A stretch of DNA of 64,000 nucleotides from Myoxocephalus aenaeus. Lineage: Eukaryota; Chordata; Actinopteri; Perciformes; Cottidae. The notes below the pieces were generated by a model, which saw nothing but the letters and a program-made list of their open reading frames with translations, was not told the DNA's origin and searched no databases. Made by a program: the position numbers and the translations under genes. The DNA lies in the NCBI GenBank assembly GCA_038501785.1, contig JBAMJR010000195.1:5890001-5954000 (forward strand). The letters are read 5' to 3'. Positions 1-8,869 of this stretch are shown in pieces; the first letter of the stretch is position 1; each line of letters starts with the position of its first letter.

Positions 1-648
1 CAGGTGGTTATAATTAACTACTACAATCCATTCAAACGGTTGGATTTGGACAGCCTACTAAAAATTCAAGGACAAAACGGATATAGAATAGTATGGTGTG
101 CTGATTTCAATGCTCACAGTACAATGTGGGGGGGTCTGCAAACTGATTCAAATGGAAGGGTAATTGAATAATTGATGGATGACAGGGGTCTGATCTGTAT
201 GAATGATGGTAGAGGAACGAGGATAAACATAAATACAGGTGCAGAGTCAGCATTAGACATCACATTAGTGTCTAATGCATTGGCTGGAGTAAGTAAATGG
301 GAACTTTTGGTAGCTACAACAATAGGCAGTGATCATTATCCAGTATCATGTTTGATAGGAGAACAAGTGGAAGTTAGGCCAGGAGGTGGAATCCCAAGAT
401 GGATATTTCAAAAAGCAAACTGGGAGGAGTTCCAAAAGTTAAGTGAGGGAACAATGACAAAGATCGACATTTCTGGAGATATAGATGGCATAAACAAGCA
501 GGTAACTTCAGCAATTATTATGGCAGCCAAGGGATCTATACCCAGGAGTAAAAATAGGATAAGTAAAAAACTTGTTCCATGGTGGACAGAGGAGTGCTGC
601 CAGGCTGTTAAAAGCAGGAACAACGCATTTAGACAGAAGAACGAATAA
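1..648 (+). pseudogene. LINE endonuclease domain, C-terminal part, broken
   Basis: Frame 1 from the window edge reads through a 'CADFNAHSTMWGG' segment, the GDFNAH-like catalytic motif of AP endonuclease domains of LINE ORF2. It meets a TAA at 169-171, then continues in the same frame to 648, with 'LDITLVSNAL' and the 'GSDHYPV' motif (SDH, catalytic histidine) near residue 55 of the second segment. The segment after the SDH motif is the usual linker towards RT, with 'VPWWTEEC' recognisable. In family members this domain nicks the target DNA. The internal stop and the loss of frame after 648 make it a pseudogene. The upstream part lies outside the window. Confidence 0.8.
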
Positions 649-658
649 CATGTAGCAT

Positions 659-946
659 TTGATTCAATATAAAAAGACACAAGCAGTGGTGAGAAGAACA
701 GTACGACAAGCTAAGAGAGAGAGTTGGAGACACTTTTGTAATACAATAGGAAGAACTACTCCTGTGGGAGAGGTATGGGGGATGATAAAGAGGATGGGAG
801 GAGATAGAAGGGAATGGGAATACCCAGTTTTGACTTCTGACAAGGAAACAGCGGTCTCCAATAGGGAAAAAGCAGAGATAATGGCCAAAGCATTTGTGAA
901 GATTCATGGTTCAGATAAGTTGTCAGAAGAAGGGAAAGCGGAATGA
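659..946 (+). pseudogene. LINE EN-RT linker segment, frame-shifted
   Basis: About 95 codons of a basic linker ('RRTVRQAKRESWRHFCNTI', 'PVGEVWGMIKRM') that in intact elements joins endonuclease and reverse transcriptase. It lies in a different frame from both the endonuclease part (ends 648) and the RT part (starts 943), so at least two indels separate the pieces. The overlap of the terminal TGA with the next frame's ATG is a coincidence of the frameshift, not an operon-like arrangement. Confidence 0.65.
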
Positions 947-2280
947 ATCAGCATCCAGGTGTGTTAGACAGGAGGGAGAAAACGCATGATACGATTGATG
1001 AACCTTTTACTCTGGCAGAGATGGTGAGAGCAATAAATGGATCAAAACCCACATCGCCAGGGGATGATCAGGTATGCTACGTCATGCTAAGGCATCTGGG
1101 AGAAGGAGCACTCTTGAAGCTGCTGTGCCTTTATAACAGAGTGTGGGAGGAAGGAAAGTTACCGAGCATATGGAAGGAGGCAGTAGTGATGCCAATTAGA
1201 ACATCTGGCAAAGATCCCTCTAAACCCACCAGTTACAGACCAATAACACTAACATCTAATATGTGCAAGATAATGGAAAGGATGATAACAGAAAGATTTT
1301 CATATACGCTTGAGAAGAGGGGAATGCTGGCAAGTTTTCAGAGTGGTTTTAGGAAGGGTAGAAGTACCATGGACCCAGTGATAAGGCTAGAGACTGATAT
1401 TAGAAAGGCCCAGGCAAATAAAGAGTCAGTCATTGCAGTGTTTTTTGACATAGAAAAAGCCTATGACATGATGTGGAAGGATGGTTTGCTAATCAAGATG
1501 CACAAAATGGGAATTGGTGGGAGAGTGTATAACTGGGTAAAGGATTTTCTGTTTGGAAGGAAAATTCAAGTACGGATTGGGTCAGACATGTCAAATCAAT
1601 ACTTAGTCAATAATGGTACGCCTCAAGGCAGTGTGATTAGCCCACTACTCTTCATCATTATGATTAATGACATATTCACAAAGGTGCCAGTAGATATAGG
1701 TAGGTCTCTGTTTGCTGATGATGGGGCATTGTGGAAGAAAGGAAGGAACATCGAACATGCAATCAGGAAAGTACAGGAAGCAATTGATGAGGTGGTGGAG
1801 TGGGGATATGATTGGGGGTTCAGATTTTCAGTGGAAAAAACACAATCAGTCTTTTTCACCAGGAAAGTAGTTAAGGATGGGATGAAGCTAACGATGTATG
1901 GGAAAGACTTAGAAAGGGTTGGGACATTTACATTTCTGGGGGTTCTTTTTTTGTATGTGGCCTTGATAAGATTGGTGTTGGATTATGGAAGCATAGCATA
2001 TGGGTCAGCAGCCAAATCTGTAATTGGTAAATTAGATGTGGTCCAGGCGCAGGCATTAAGAGTATGTAGTGGAGCTTTTAAAACATCGGCAATCCCTGCC
2101 CTGCAGGTAGAAATGGGAGAAATGCCACTAGATCTAAGGAGAAAACAACTAAGGGCAAACTACTGGGCTAATTTGCAGGGACACAATGATTCTCACCCTG
2201 CAAAAGGAGTGTTGCAGGAGGTCTGGGAGACTGGGAGGAGTCAGAAAGATAACTTTGGTCGGATAGGCAATGACATATAA
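943..2280 (+). pseudogene. LINE reverse transcriptase domain with internal deletion
   Basis: A 445-codon frame carries LINE RT motifs in order: 'YRPITLTSNMCKIMERM', 'FQSGFRKGRSTMD', 'AVFFDIEKAYDMMW' (motif A, catalytic Asp), 'NGTPQGSVISPLLF' (motif B) and 'FADDGALW' (motif C, the catalytic FADD). After 'FTFLGVLF' the text jumps straight to 'YVALIRLVLDYGSIAYGS', without the roughly 40-50 residues that normally separate these motifs in such elements. This indicates an internal deletion near 1945-1955. The frame closes at 2280 and the RNase H part resumes in another frame. Function in intact relatives is target-primed reverse transcription of the element RNA; this copy is dead. Confidence 0.85.
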
Positions 2281-2312
2281 GGGAGTTTAAGGTGCTTGGT
2301 CTGTGTTAACCG

Positions 2313-3305
2313 GTGGTGGCTCCATGGACACTGGTGTGGCCTGAAGTTGACTGGTATCTGTTAGATGTCAAAAGAAAAGGGAAAGGCACAGGGGATTTGT
2401 TAAGTGGGTTTGAATATAGAGTAATGAATCTATACAGTGAATTTACGAAAATATATACGGATGGTGCTAAGAAGCCTGACACAGGAGTGACAGAATTTGG
2501 GGTGGCAATACCAGACAAAGGAGTAGGGATCAACAGGAGAACATCTGATAGTCTAGGGGTCTACACAGTGGAGATGGTGGCAGTGCTGGTGGCATTGCGA
2601 TGGGTGGAAAAGGCAAAACAGGGAAAGGTATTGATATGCTCCGATGCAGCTTCAGTCCTATCAAGTATAAGATCTTTTCGTTCAGGCAGTCGTCAAGACA
2701 TACTCTATGAGGTCCTTCAGTCGGTCACACGCATAACCAGCCAGGGAGGTCAGGTTAAATTCATGTGGGTTCCAGCACATATAGGGGTGAGTGGGAATGA
2801 GAGGGCGGATAAGTTGGCTAAGAGGGCGTTAAAGAAAGGAAACATAGAGATGAGGGTTAGCATCAGTAAGGCAGAGGTCAAGTGTATTAACTGGGAAAAC
2901 ATCAAACAAATGTGGCAAAAGAGGTGGGACAGAGGGAAGAAAGGGAGACACTTGTTTGGTATTCAGAGGAGCGTTAAGGCAACCAGGGTGGGGAGTGGCA
3001 ACAGGCGAGAGGAAACAGTGCTGACAAGGCTACGGTTGGGCCATACGGCACTCAATAAAACACTACAAATGATAGGGAAACACCAGACAGGGCTGTGTGA
3101 AGGGTGTGGAGAAGAGGAGTCAGTGGAGCACGTAGTGGTGAATTGTAGGGCGCATGAGACACAGAGAGAGTTGATGAGGAAGAATCTGAAGGAATTGGGG
3201 GTGCATGAGTGTACACTGAAGGGAATACTGAGCATGGGTGGGAGAGCACAGGTTAGGGTACTACTAGCGTTCTTAAAGAACACAGTTTTTTTTTATAGGG
3301 TATAA
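2313..3305 (+). pseudogene. LINE RNase H domain and C-terminal cysteine motif
   Basis: A 330-codon frame holds an RNase HI-like domain: 'KIYTDGAKKP' (first Asp), 'YTVEMVAVLVAL' (Glu), 'ICSDAASVL' (second Asp) and 'VPAHIGVSGNERADKLAK' (His and last Asp), so all catalytic positions are kept. It is followed by 'TRLRLGHTALNK' and a 'CEGCGEEESVEHVVVNC' knuckle, the usual C-terminus of I-clade and related LINEs. It is in frame 3, whereas RT is in frame 1, so it is separated from RT by an indel near 2281-2312. The ATG at 2313 is fortuitous. Confidence 0.82.
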
Positions 3306-3502
3306 TTGAAATGTAGGGATGAGGTGCAGGGGTTAATTATTTATTTATTTTATTTTCTTAAATTCTTTGGGGTGGTTTTGTTTCTGGGGTAAAGAGAGCC
3401 TACTGTCTGGTCCATACTCCGGAGCAAAAGATGGCGGTAATGCACCAAATATATGGATGCCAACCGCCGTAAAACGACAAGAAGAAGAAGAAGAAGAAGA
3501 AG
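3306..3502 (+). repeat. LINE 3' UTR and (AAG)n tail
   Basis: Non-coding sequence after the RNase H frame. It contains 'ACTCCGGAGCAAAAGATGGCGG' like sequence around 3416-3437 and 'CAACCGCCGTAAAACGAC' around 3461-3478, then eight AAG/GAA triplets to 3502. Simple-sequence tails of this kind mark the 3' end of I-type LINEs. Confidence 0.7.
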
Positions 3503-3512
3503 TTCGGGGGCG

Positions 3513-3751
3513 TGTTAAGTAGTTGGGCTGCTAATTAGTAGTATTTTGTTTTTGTTTTGTTGCTTTGATTTGGTTTGGTTTGTTGTGTTGGTTTGTTGTT
3601 TTGGTTCTATTGTTTTGTTGGTTTGTTTTGGTATTGTTTTATTCTTGTGTTTCTTAGTTAGTTAGAACAGTTATTCCTGAATCTACTCCGGTACAGTAGG
3701 TGGCGGTATGCACCTAGGCAAATTGGTTGCGATCCGCCAGTCAAATTTATA
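3513..3751 (+). mobile_element. 5'-truncated retroelement 3' end with 17-bp flanking repeat
   Basis: The 17 bases GAAGAAGTTCGGGGGCG occur at 3496-3512 and again at 3752-3768. The segment between them is T/G-rich and ends in 'ACTCCGGTACAGTAGGTGGCGG...GATCCGCCAG' (about 3686-3741), which resembles the LINE 3' UTR just upstream. It is read here as a second, heavily 5'-truncated element of related type that inserted at the tail of the first, with a long LINE-style target duplication. The similarity in the 3' UTR was judged by eye. Confidence 0.5.
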
Positions 3752-3768
3752 GAAGAAGTTCGGGGGCG

Positions 3769-4165
3769 GTCTTTCTTTCTTACTTACTATGCACACACTG
3801 ACACCGTTAGACGTGAAGGTTTGTGGCGAGAGGTTGAGGACAGTAGGTACATTTGTGGTACCCTGTACATTTGTGCTAGCACGTAGGCACTTTGTGTATA
3901 GAACATTAGGTAATTGGTCGGTGCTCCCTCTGTATTTGTTTTGGTCAATCATTTTTAGAGAAGCTTGAGAAGCCATTTTGTTTGTTTCCTTTCCAGAGGT
4001 AGTCAGTCAGTCAGGCTATTTGACTTTCTATTTGTTTGGCACGACCACAACTGTCCCAACCTCTCCCACTTCGTGGAGAACCTTTTGTTTTGTTAGCCAC
4101 ATCTTTTTTGAATAAACATTGTTTAAAACGTAACAGACACCTTAAGTTGTCTACATCAGGTGATG
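3769..4165. other. Unassigned AT-rich sequence, no gene seen
   Basis: No open frame of note. An AATAAA lies near 4111 and the segment ends at the GTAG target site of the gypsy element. It may be old LTR or gene-flank sequence, but nothing specific supports this. Confidence 0.4.
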
Positions 4166-4169
4166 GTAG
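4166..4169. repeat. Target-site duplication GTAG, left copy
   Basis: GTAG here and at 10745-10748 directly flank the gypsy element's TG...CA termini. A 4-bp duplication is within the 4-6 bp range made by LTR-retrotransposon integrases. Confidence 0.75.
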
Positions 4170-4780
4170 TGTGACGGGGTCTTAGGGGAAGGGGGAATGG
4201 AAGGGAACCAACAACGCCACTTGGGGACTTGCACCCCAAGAAATATCAGTTTAAGAACCCTAAGAGTCAGTTTTTAGGATTCGTTAAGGACACACAGATT
4301 CATTACCGATATTGGGCCAGAGACGTGTTTTATCAAATTAACCAGAAGTTTATTACATAAATAAGAATATATATTCTACAGTAAAACCCAAACCATGCAA
4401 AATCAAATCACAGCCAAACCATGCAAAAACAGAACAGCAAAACAAACTTAACAAAACAGATGAAATGGATGAAGCAAAAAAACAACAAACTAAAACAGCG
4501 CAAAACAAAAAGAGAGCAAACAAAACAGAGCACAAAGCAAAACAGCAGCAGGTGAACCTACAAATGATAAACAAAAGATTAAAAGGGTAACACCATGCTG
4601 CAATGTACAATTTAAGATTCTAATTACTTAAAATAACTGAATGTAAACTCACCGCGGGCCACCACAGGACCAAGAGGGAATGAGGCCATTTCAACAGGTG
4701 CCTTTTATAGTGGCACTGATTAGGGGAGGAGCCAGCCCAAAGGCTGCGTTCAAAAACCTCTGGGAGCGTTCCCCACTACA
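4170..4780 (-). repeat. 3' LTR of gypsy element
   Basis: 611 bp, identical by eye to 10134-10744, starting TGTGACGGGG and ending CACTACA on the plus strand. In element sense it has a TATAAAA at 4709-4703 and an AATAAA at 4354-4349. This predicts a short U3, an R region of about 350 nt and polyadenylation near 4330. The immediately preceding element sequence (plus 4781-4793) is a weak purine tract, AGTGGGTAGA in sense, the likely polypurine tract. Confidence 0.92.
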
Positions 4781-4822
4781 ATCTACCCACTAATATTTGA
4801 ATCGTCGTCCCGACGATGGGAC

Positions 4823-7800
4823 CTACTGCCAGGGCCTAAACGGGACAGAAACACTAGGCACAGGTACCCTTGAGTTCGTAGCCCCCATTGACCTACTCCC
4901 GGCTGTCTGTGGTAGGTGATGGAGGTTAGGATGCCTCCCGGCATTGGTGCGTGTAGTCCTTCTGGATGGCTCCACGTTATCTGGAACAGCCTCGATGGCA
5001 CCCGGTAGTCGATTTGTCTGGACATTGACTGGTGCAGCAGTCTGTCCAGGGACCAGCGCAAACCATTCACCATCTAACGACTCATCCATGGGAGGGGGTT
5101 CAGTCTCTTGGGGAGGCACACTAGGACAGTTAACCACCCCAGGCAATTTACTTTTTATTAGTGAACGGTGGACATGTTTTACCTTCTGAGGGTCGTTCAT
5201 CGGGGCAATGGTGTACACCGACCCCCCAACTGCTGGGGCCTTCAGCACTTTGTAGTCCACCGAGCTCCAGATGTCTGCGATTTTATGACGGCCTCTGACG
5301 CCAACATCCCGGAGATAGACTAACTGACCTTCCTGCAGGGGAATATCTCGCACACGCTGGTCATAGTGCTTCTTACGCTGAGCAGCTGCAATCTCAAGGT
5401 GCGTGGAAGCACCCTCAAAAGCATGTCGTAGCCGGGTTTGGTGTTCCACAATCCAGACATGAGTGCTACCAGCGACAGGTTCCTGAACCCTGCCCAAAAG
5501 GAAATCAACAGGCAACTGAGGGTCTTGCCCAAACATCAAGAAAAATGGAGACTCACCGGTGGACTGGTGTGCCGTGGTGTTGTAGGAGAAAGTCACTTGT
5601 GGTAGGTAGCACGACCAATCCCTCTTCTTGGTAACTGGCAGGGTGCGTAGGAGGTTATGTAGGGTGCGGTTGAACCGCTCACATTGGCCATTACCAGCTG
5701 GATGGTAGGGAGTTGTGTGGCTTTTCTCAATGCTGTACATACTGCAAAGCTGTTGGATGAGATGGCTCTCAAAATTCCTGCCCTGGTCAGAGTGGATACG
5801 ACTGGGCACTCCAAACCTGCAGAACCACTCATTGACCAGCACCTTGGCCACTGTGGAGGCCCGTTGGTCGTGTGTTGGGACTGCCTGAGTGTACTTTGAA
5901 AAGACATCAGTCATGACCAGGACATTTTCCATCCCATTCTTCGATGGCTCTAGTATTGTAAAGTCAACAGCAAGGATTTGATTTGGTCGAGAAGCTAACA
6001 AATGGCCCATGTAGGCGCAGGCAGCCGGTTGAGTGTTTTTAGCTAGCTGACAACGCTCACACTCCAGACACCATTGTTTAATGTCATGGTGCATTCCAGG
6101 CCAGTAGCATCGCTGATGGACCAAATCAGTTGTCCGTTCTCTGCCTTGATGTCCATGTTCCTGATGTAGCTGATGCAGGACCTGACTCTTGAGCGACATG
6201 GGTAGTACCAGCTGGAGGACCTCTTCTCCCTTGGGGCGGCAGACTCTGCGATAAAGCACCCCATCTTGTTCCTCCATCCGGTCCCACTGTCTGACCAGCA
6301 CAAGAACTTCCTTGGAGGCCTGGCGTCGTTCAGCTGCATCAGGGCCCTTCCTTTTGATCCAAAACCCCAGGAATTCCTTGATGATTGGGTCTGCTTCCTG
6401 TAAAGCACATAGGTCAGAACGAGTGTGGCAGGGGAAAACTGAGATGGTGGCCTGTGTAGCCTGATTAGTTCCAATAGCCCGCTGGAGCGATTCTGGAACT
6501 TGGATGCCAGAGGCCGCATAATCCGATGCACTGACTGGGTGCTGCCTTGAAAGGGCATCCGCATTCTGATTACATCGACCGGGTCTATACTTGATGGTGA
6601 AATCAAATGCAGCCAGTTGTGAAGCCCAACGCTGTTCTGTGGCACCCAGCTTAGCTGTGGAGAGATGACTTAGCGGGTTATTGTCCGTATACACCACACA
6701 TTTCTGTCCCAGGAGGTAATCTCTGAATTTTTCAGTCATGGCCCATTTCAGGGCCAAAAACTCCAATTTCATAGAGCTGTAGTTGCTCATGTTACGCTCT
6801 GTAGGCTTAAGGCCACGGCTTGCATAAGCTATGGGCCGAACCTTACCATCCTGTTCTTGTGAGAGCACAGCACCCAGTCCACTGTAGCTGGCGTCAACCT
6901 CTAGGATGAACGGTAAAGTGAAGTTGGCATAGGTCAAGACTGGAGAAGCCATCAACCTACTTTTAAGGCCCTCAAAGCTCTGCTCACACTCCTCCGTCCA
7001 TGCAGCAGGTAGACTTTTTCCCGATGACTTCCGTGACTTCCGTGATTTGGAGCCAGTCAGTTCAGCAACAAGGCGGTGCAGTGGGGCAGCAAGCTTGGCA
7101 AACCCTTCAACAAAACGTCGGTAGTAGCTTGCAAATCCTAAGAAGGAACGCAACTCAGACCCATGGTTAGGTCGCTTCCACTTTGAGACCGCTTCAATCT
7201 TGCAAGGGTCTGTGGACACCCCATCCTTGGATATGATGTGACCCAAGTATCTCACCTCTGGTCTGAAGAAGGAGCACTTTTCCAACTTGGCTTTGAGGCC
7301 CTCCTGCTGCAGACGGCCCAGCACGGCCTCTAGACGCTCCACGTGCTGCGCTACAGTGGAAGAGAAAACAACAATATCATCCAAGTACAGCAACAATGAC
7401 TGACAGTGCTGATCTCCAAAGATCCTCTCCATTAATCTCTGGAAGGTGCTTGGGGCATTGCACAACCCAAATGGCATCCGGTTCCACTCAAACAGCCCAA
7501 AGGGAGTGCAGAATGCAGTCTTCATTTTATCCTTTTCTGCGACTGGTACTTGGTTGTACCCAGCGGCCAGGTCCAGAGTCGAGAACCAGCGGGCCCCTGA
7601 CAGGGTGTCAAGGGACTCTTCAATACGGGGCAATGGGAATGCGTCCTTGCGGGTCTTGCTGTTTAAGAGCCGATAGTCCACGCACAGACGAAGGCTGCCA
7701 TCCTTCTTCTTCACCAGCACAATGGGAGAGGCGAAAGGGCTACTACTTTCCTGGATAACCTGTGCCTCAAGGAGCTGGTGAATGTGAGTCTTTGCTGCCT

Positions 7801-8869
7801 CATACTCTGACGGAGGAATGCGTCTATACCTCTGACGTACAGGTACCTCATCCTCTACCGGAATTTCATGGGAAATGAGATTAGTACAACCTATGTCTCC
7901 CTCATGGGCAGAAAAGACCCCACTGTACTTGTGTAGTAATGACCTGACCTGACATTGCTCCTGATCATTGAGTGCCGTTAGATCTGACACGGCAATCTTT
8001 TCCTGCACTGAACTGGTTACAGTCTGGGAGGAAACTGTGGCTGATATCTCTCCCTCTTCAAGACCTGCAGGTAAACTCACCAGGTGAGCCTGACTCAAGG
8101 TACCCAAAACAGTGCGAGGGTAAAGTACAACATCCTGGGTCCCTACATTTACAATGGGGATATAAACAGTACCTTGTATTACACGGACTAGCGCTGGGGA
8201 TGCTAGTAACCCTGAAGGTAAGCCATTGCTAAGGGGCTCAAACAAAGCATCATCTGCCATGTGCTGTTGGGAGCATGTGGCTGCCACCAATTTCATGGCA
8301 CCCCCTGGGACTCTGCAGACCCTACCTCCCTTCACTTTTACACGACCCGAGCGATCAGGAGGGACGTTAGCCTGGACTTGGTGACACTGCTGGAGAGCTT
8401 GCTGAATTGGGGTTGGAGCCTGCAACACAGCGGGTAAGTTAAAGAGAGCAGGACCATGCTGTACAAACAACTCCCAGTAACACTCCTTGAGAATGTTCAT
8501 TCCTAGTACACCCGGAACCGCTGCTATACTGTGTGGGGGATCCCTGACCACTAACACTCCCCGCTTTGCAATAACTTTATCACAAAGCTGCACATCCAAC
8601 TCAAAGTAGCCTACATAGGGTATTGCTAGCCCATTAGCAGCACTTAACCTCAACCAGCTGCAAGAACGAAGTTTTTCTGTGCCCCAGGGTACGAAATGCT
8701 GTACAAAGAAACTCTCCGTTATGGTAGAGACCATTGACCCCGTGTCAACGAGACATGGAACCCAGACCCCCCCCATTAACACGGTAATGTTTGGGCAAGC
8801 TGACACCAAATTTTGAGGATCTACTGCGGACGCTGAGCCGGGTGAGCCCCCATCTGAACTTTGGCTCAA
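4823..8869 (-). CDS. pol: Gypsy Pol polyprotein: protease, RT, RNase H, integrase
   Basis: An open frame of 1348 codons with no stop, in the -1 frame of gag. The listed first codon (8869) is TTG, so translation most likely enters by frameshifting at 8887-8893, not by initiation. Counting from 8869: aspartic protease 'CLVDTGSMVSTI' at 39-50; RT from about 340 to 560 with 'FPLPRIEESLDTL', 'TLDLAAGYNQVPV' and the catalytic 'YLDDIVVFS' at 495; RNase H about 660-790 ('FILEVDASYSGLGAVLSQ', 'VYTDNNPL'); integrase with the zinc finger 'HQEHGHQGR...CLECERC' (about 945-990) and the core D-D-E residues in 'AVDFTILEPS', 'HSDQGRNFES' and 'GNGQCERFNRTL'. A basic C-terminal tail follows. All catalytic residues are present. 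It matures the particle, copies RNA to DNA and inserts it. Confidence 0.95.
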   Translation of the reverse strand: MSQSSDGGSPGSASAVDPQNLVSACPNITVLMGGVWVPCLVDTGSMVSTITESFFVQHFVPWGTEKLRSCSWLRLSAANGLAIPYVGYFELDVQLCDKVIAKRGVLVVRDPPHSIAAVPGVLGMNILKECYWELFVQHGPALFNLPAVLQAPTPIQQALQQCHQVQANVPPDRSGRVKVKGGRVCRVPGGAMKLVAATCSQQHMADDALFEPLSNGLPSGLLASPALVRVIQGTVYIPIVNVGTQDVVLYPRTVLGTLSQAHLVSLPAGLEEGEISATVSSQTVTSSVQEKIAVSDLTALNDQEQCQVRSLLHKYSGVFSAHEGDIGCTNLISHEIPVEDEVPVRQRYRRIPPSEYEAAKTHIHQLLEAQVIQESSSPFASPIVLVKKKDGSLRLCVDYRLLNSKTRKDAFPLPRIEESLDTLSGARWFSTLDLAAGYNQVPVAEKDKMKTAFCTPFGLFEWNRMPFGLCNAPSTFQRLMERIFGDQHCQSLLLYLDDIVVFSSTVAQHVERLEAVLGRLQQEGLKAKLEKCSFFRPEVRYLGHIISKDGVSTDPCKIEAVSKWKRPNHGSELRSFLGFASYYRRFVEGFAKLAAPLHRLVAELTGSKSRKSRKSSGKSLPAAWTEECEQSFEGLKSRLMASPVLTYANFTLPFILEVDASYSGLGAVLSQEQDGKVRPIAYASRGLKPTERNMSNYSSMKLEFLALKWAMTEKFRDYLLGQKCVVYTDNNPLSHLSTAKLGATEQRWASQLAAFDFTIKYRPGRCNQNADALSRQHPVSASDYAASGIQVPESLQRAIGTNQATQATISVFPCHTRSDLCALQEADPIIKEFLGFWIKRKGPDAAERRQASKEVLVLVRQWDRMEEQDGVLYRRVCRPKGEEVLQLVLPMSLKSQVLHQLHQEHGHQGRERTTDLVHQRCYWPGMHHDIKQWCLECERCQLAKNTQPAACAYMGHLLASRPNQILAVDFTILEPSKNGMENVLVMTDVFSKYTQAVPTHDQRASTVAKVLVNEWFCRFGVPSRIHSDQGRNFESHLIQQLCSMYSIEKSHTTPYHPAGNGQCERFNRTLHNLLRTLPVTKKRDWSCYLPQVTFSYNTTAHQSTGESPFFLMFGQDPQLPVDFLLGRVQEPVAGSTHVWIVEHQTRLRHAFEGASTHLEIAAAQRKKHYDQRVRDIPLQEGQLVYLRDVGVRGRHKIADIWSSVDYKVLKAPAVGGSVYTIAPMNDPQKVKHVHRSLIKSKLPGVVNCPSVPPQETEPPPMDESLDGEWFALVPGQTAAPVNVQTNRLPGAIEAVPDNVEPSRRTTRTNAGRHPNLHHLPQTAGSRSMGATNSRVPVPSVSVPFRPWQ

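Larger units (their letters stand above)
1..3502 (+). mobile_element. Decayed non-LTR retrotransposon (LINE, I/Nimb-like)
   Basis: The fragment is read in the sense direction and is cut by the window start. In order it shows the end of an AP-type endonuclease, a reverse transcriptase, an RNase H domain followed by a cysteine/histidine knuckle, a 3' UTR and an (AAG)n tail at 3479-3502. A LINE with an RNase H domain after RT points to the I superclade. The tail preceded by an 'ATGGCGGTAATGCACC' type segment is one I associate with teleost I/Nimb elements (recalled, not searched). The coding region is broken by a nonsense codon at 169-171, frame changes near 650, 942 and 2280, and an internal deletion near 1950, so this copy cannot make its own protein. 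Confidence 0.85.

Noticed and set aside
4353..4610. 85-codon hydrophobic, Cys/Phe-rich frame, repeated at 10317-10574
   Set aside because: It lies inside both LTRs and arises from the low-complexity AAAC-rich sequence; the two copies are identical only because the LTRs are.
4823..8869. Pol starting at its own start codon at 8869
   Set aside because: That codon is TTG and the frame is open upstream to the slip site; frameshifting from gag explains expression better.
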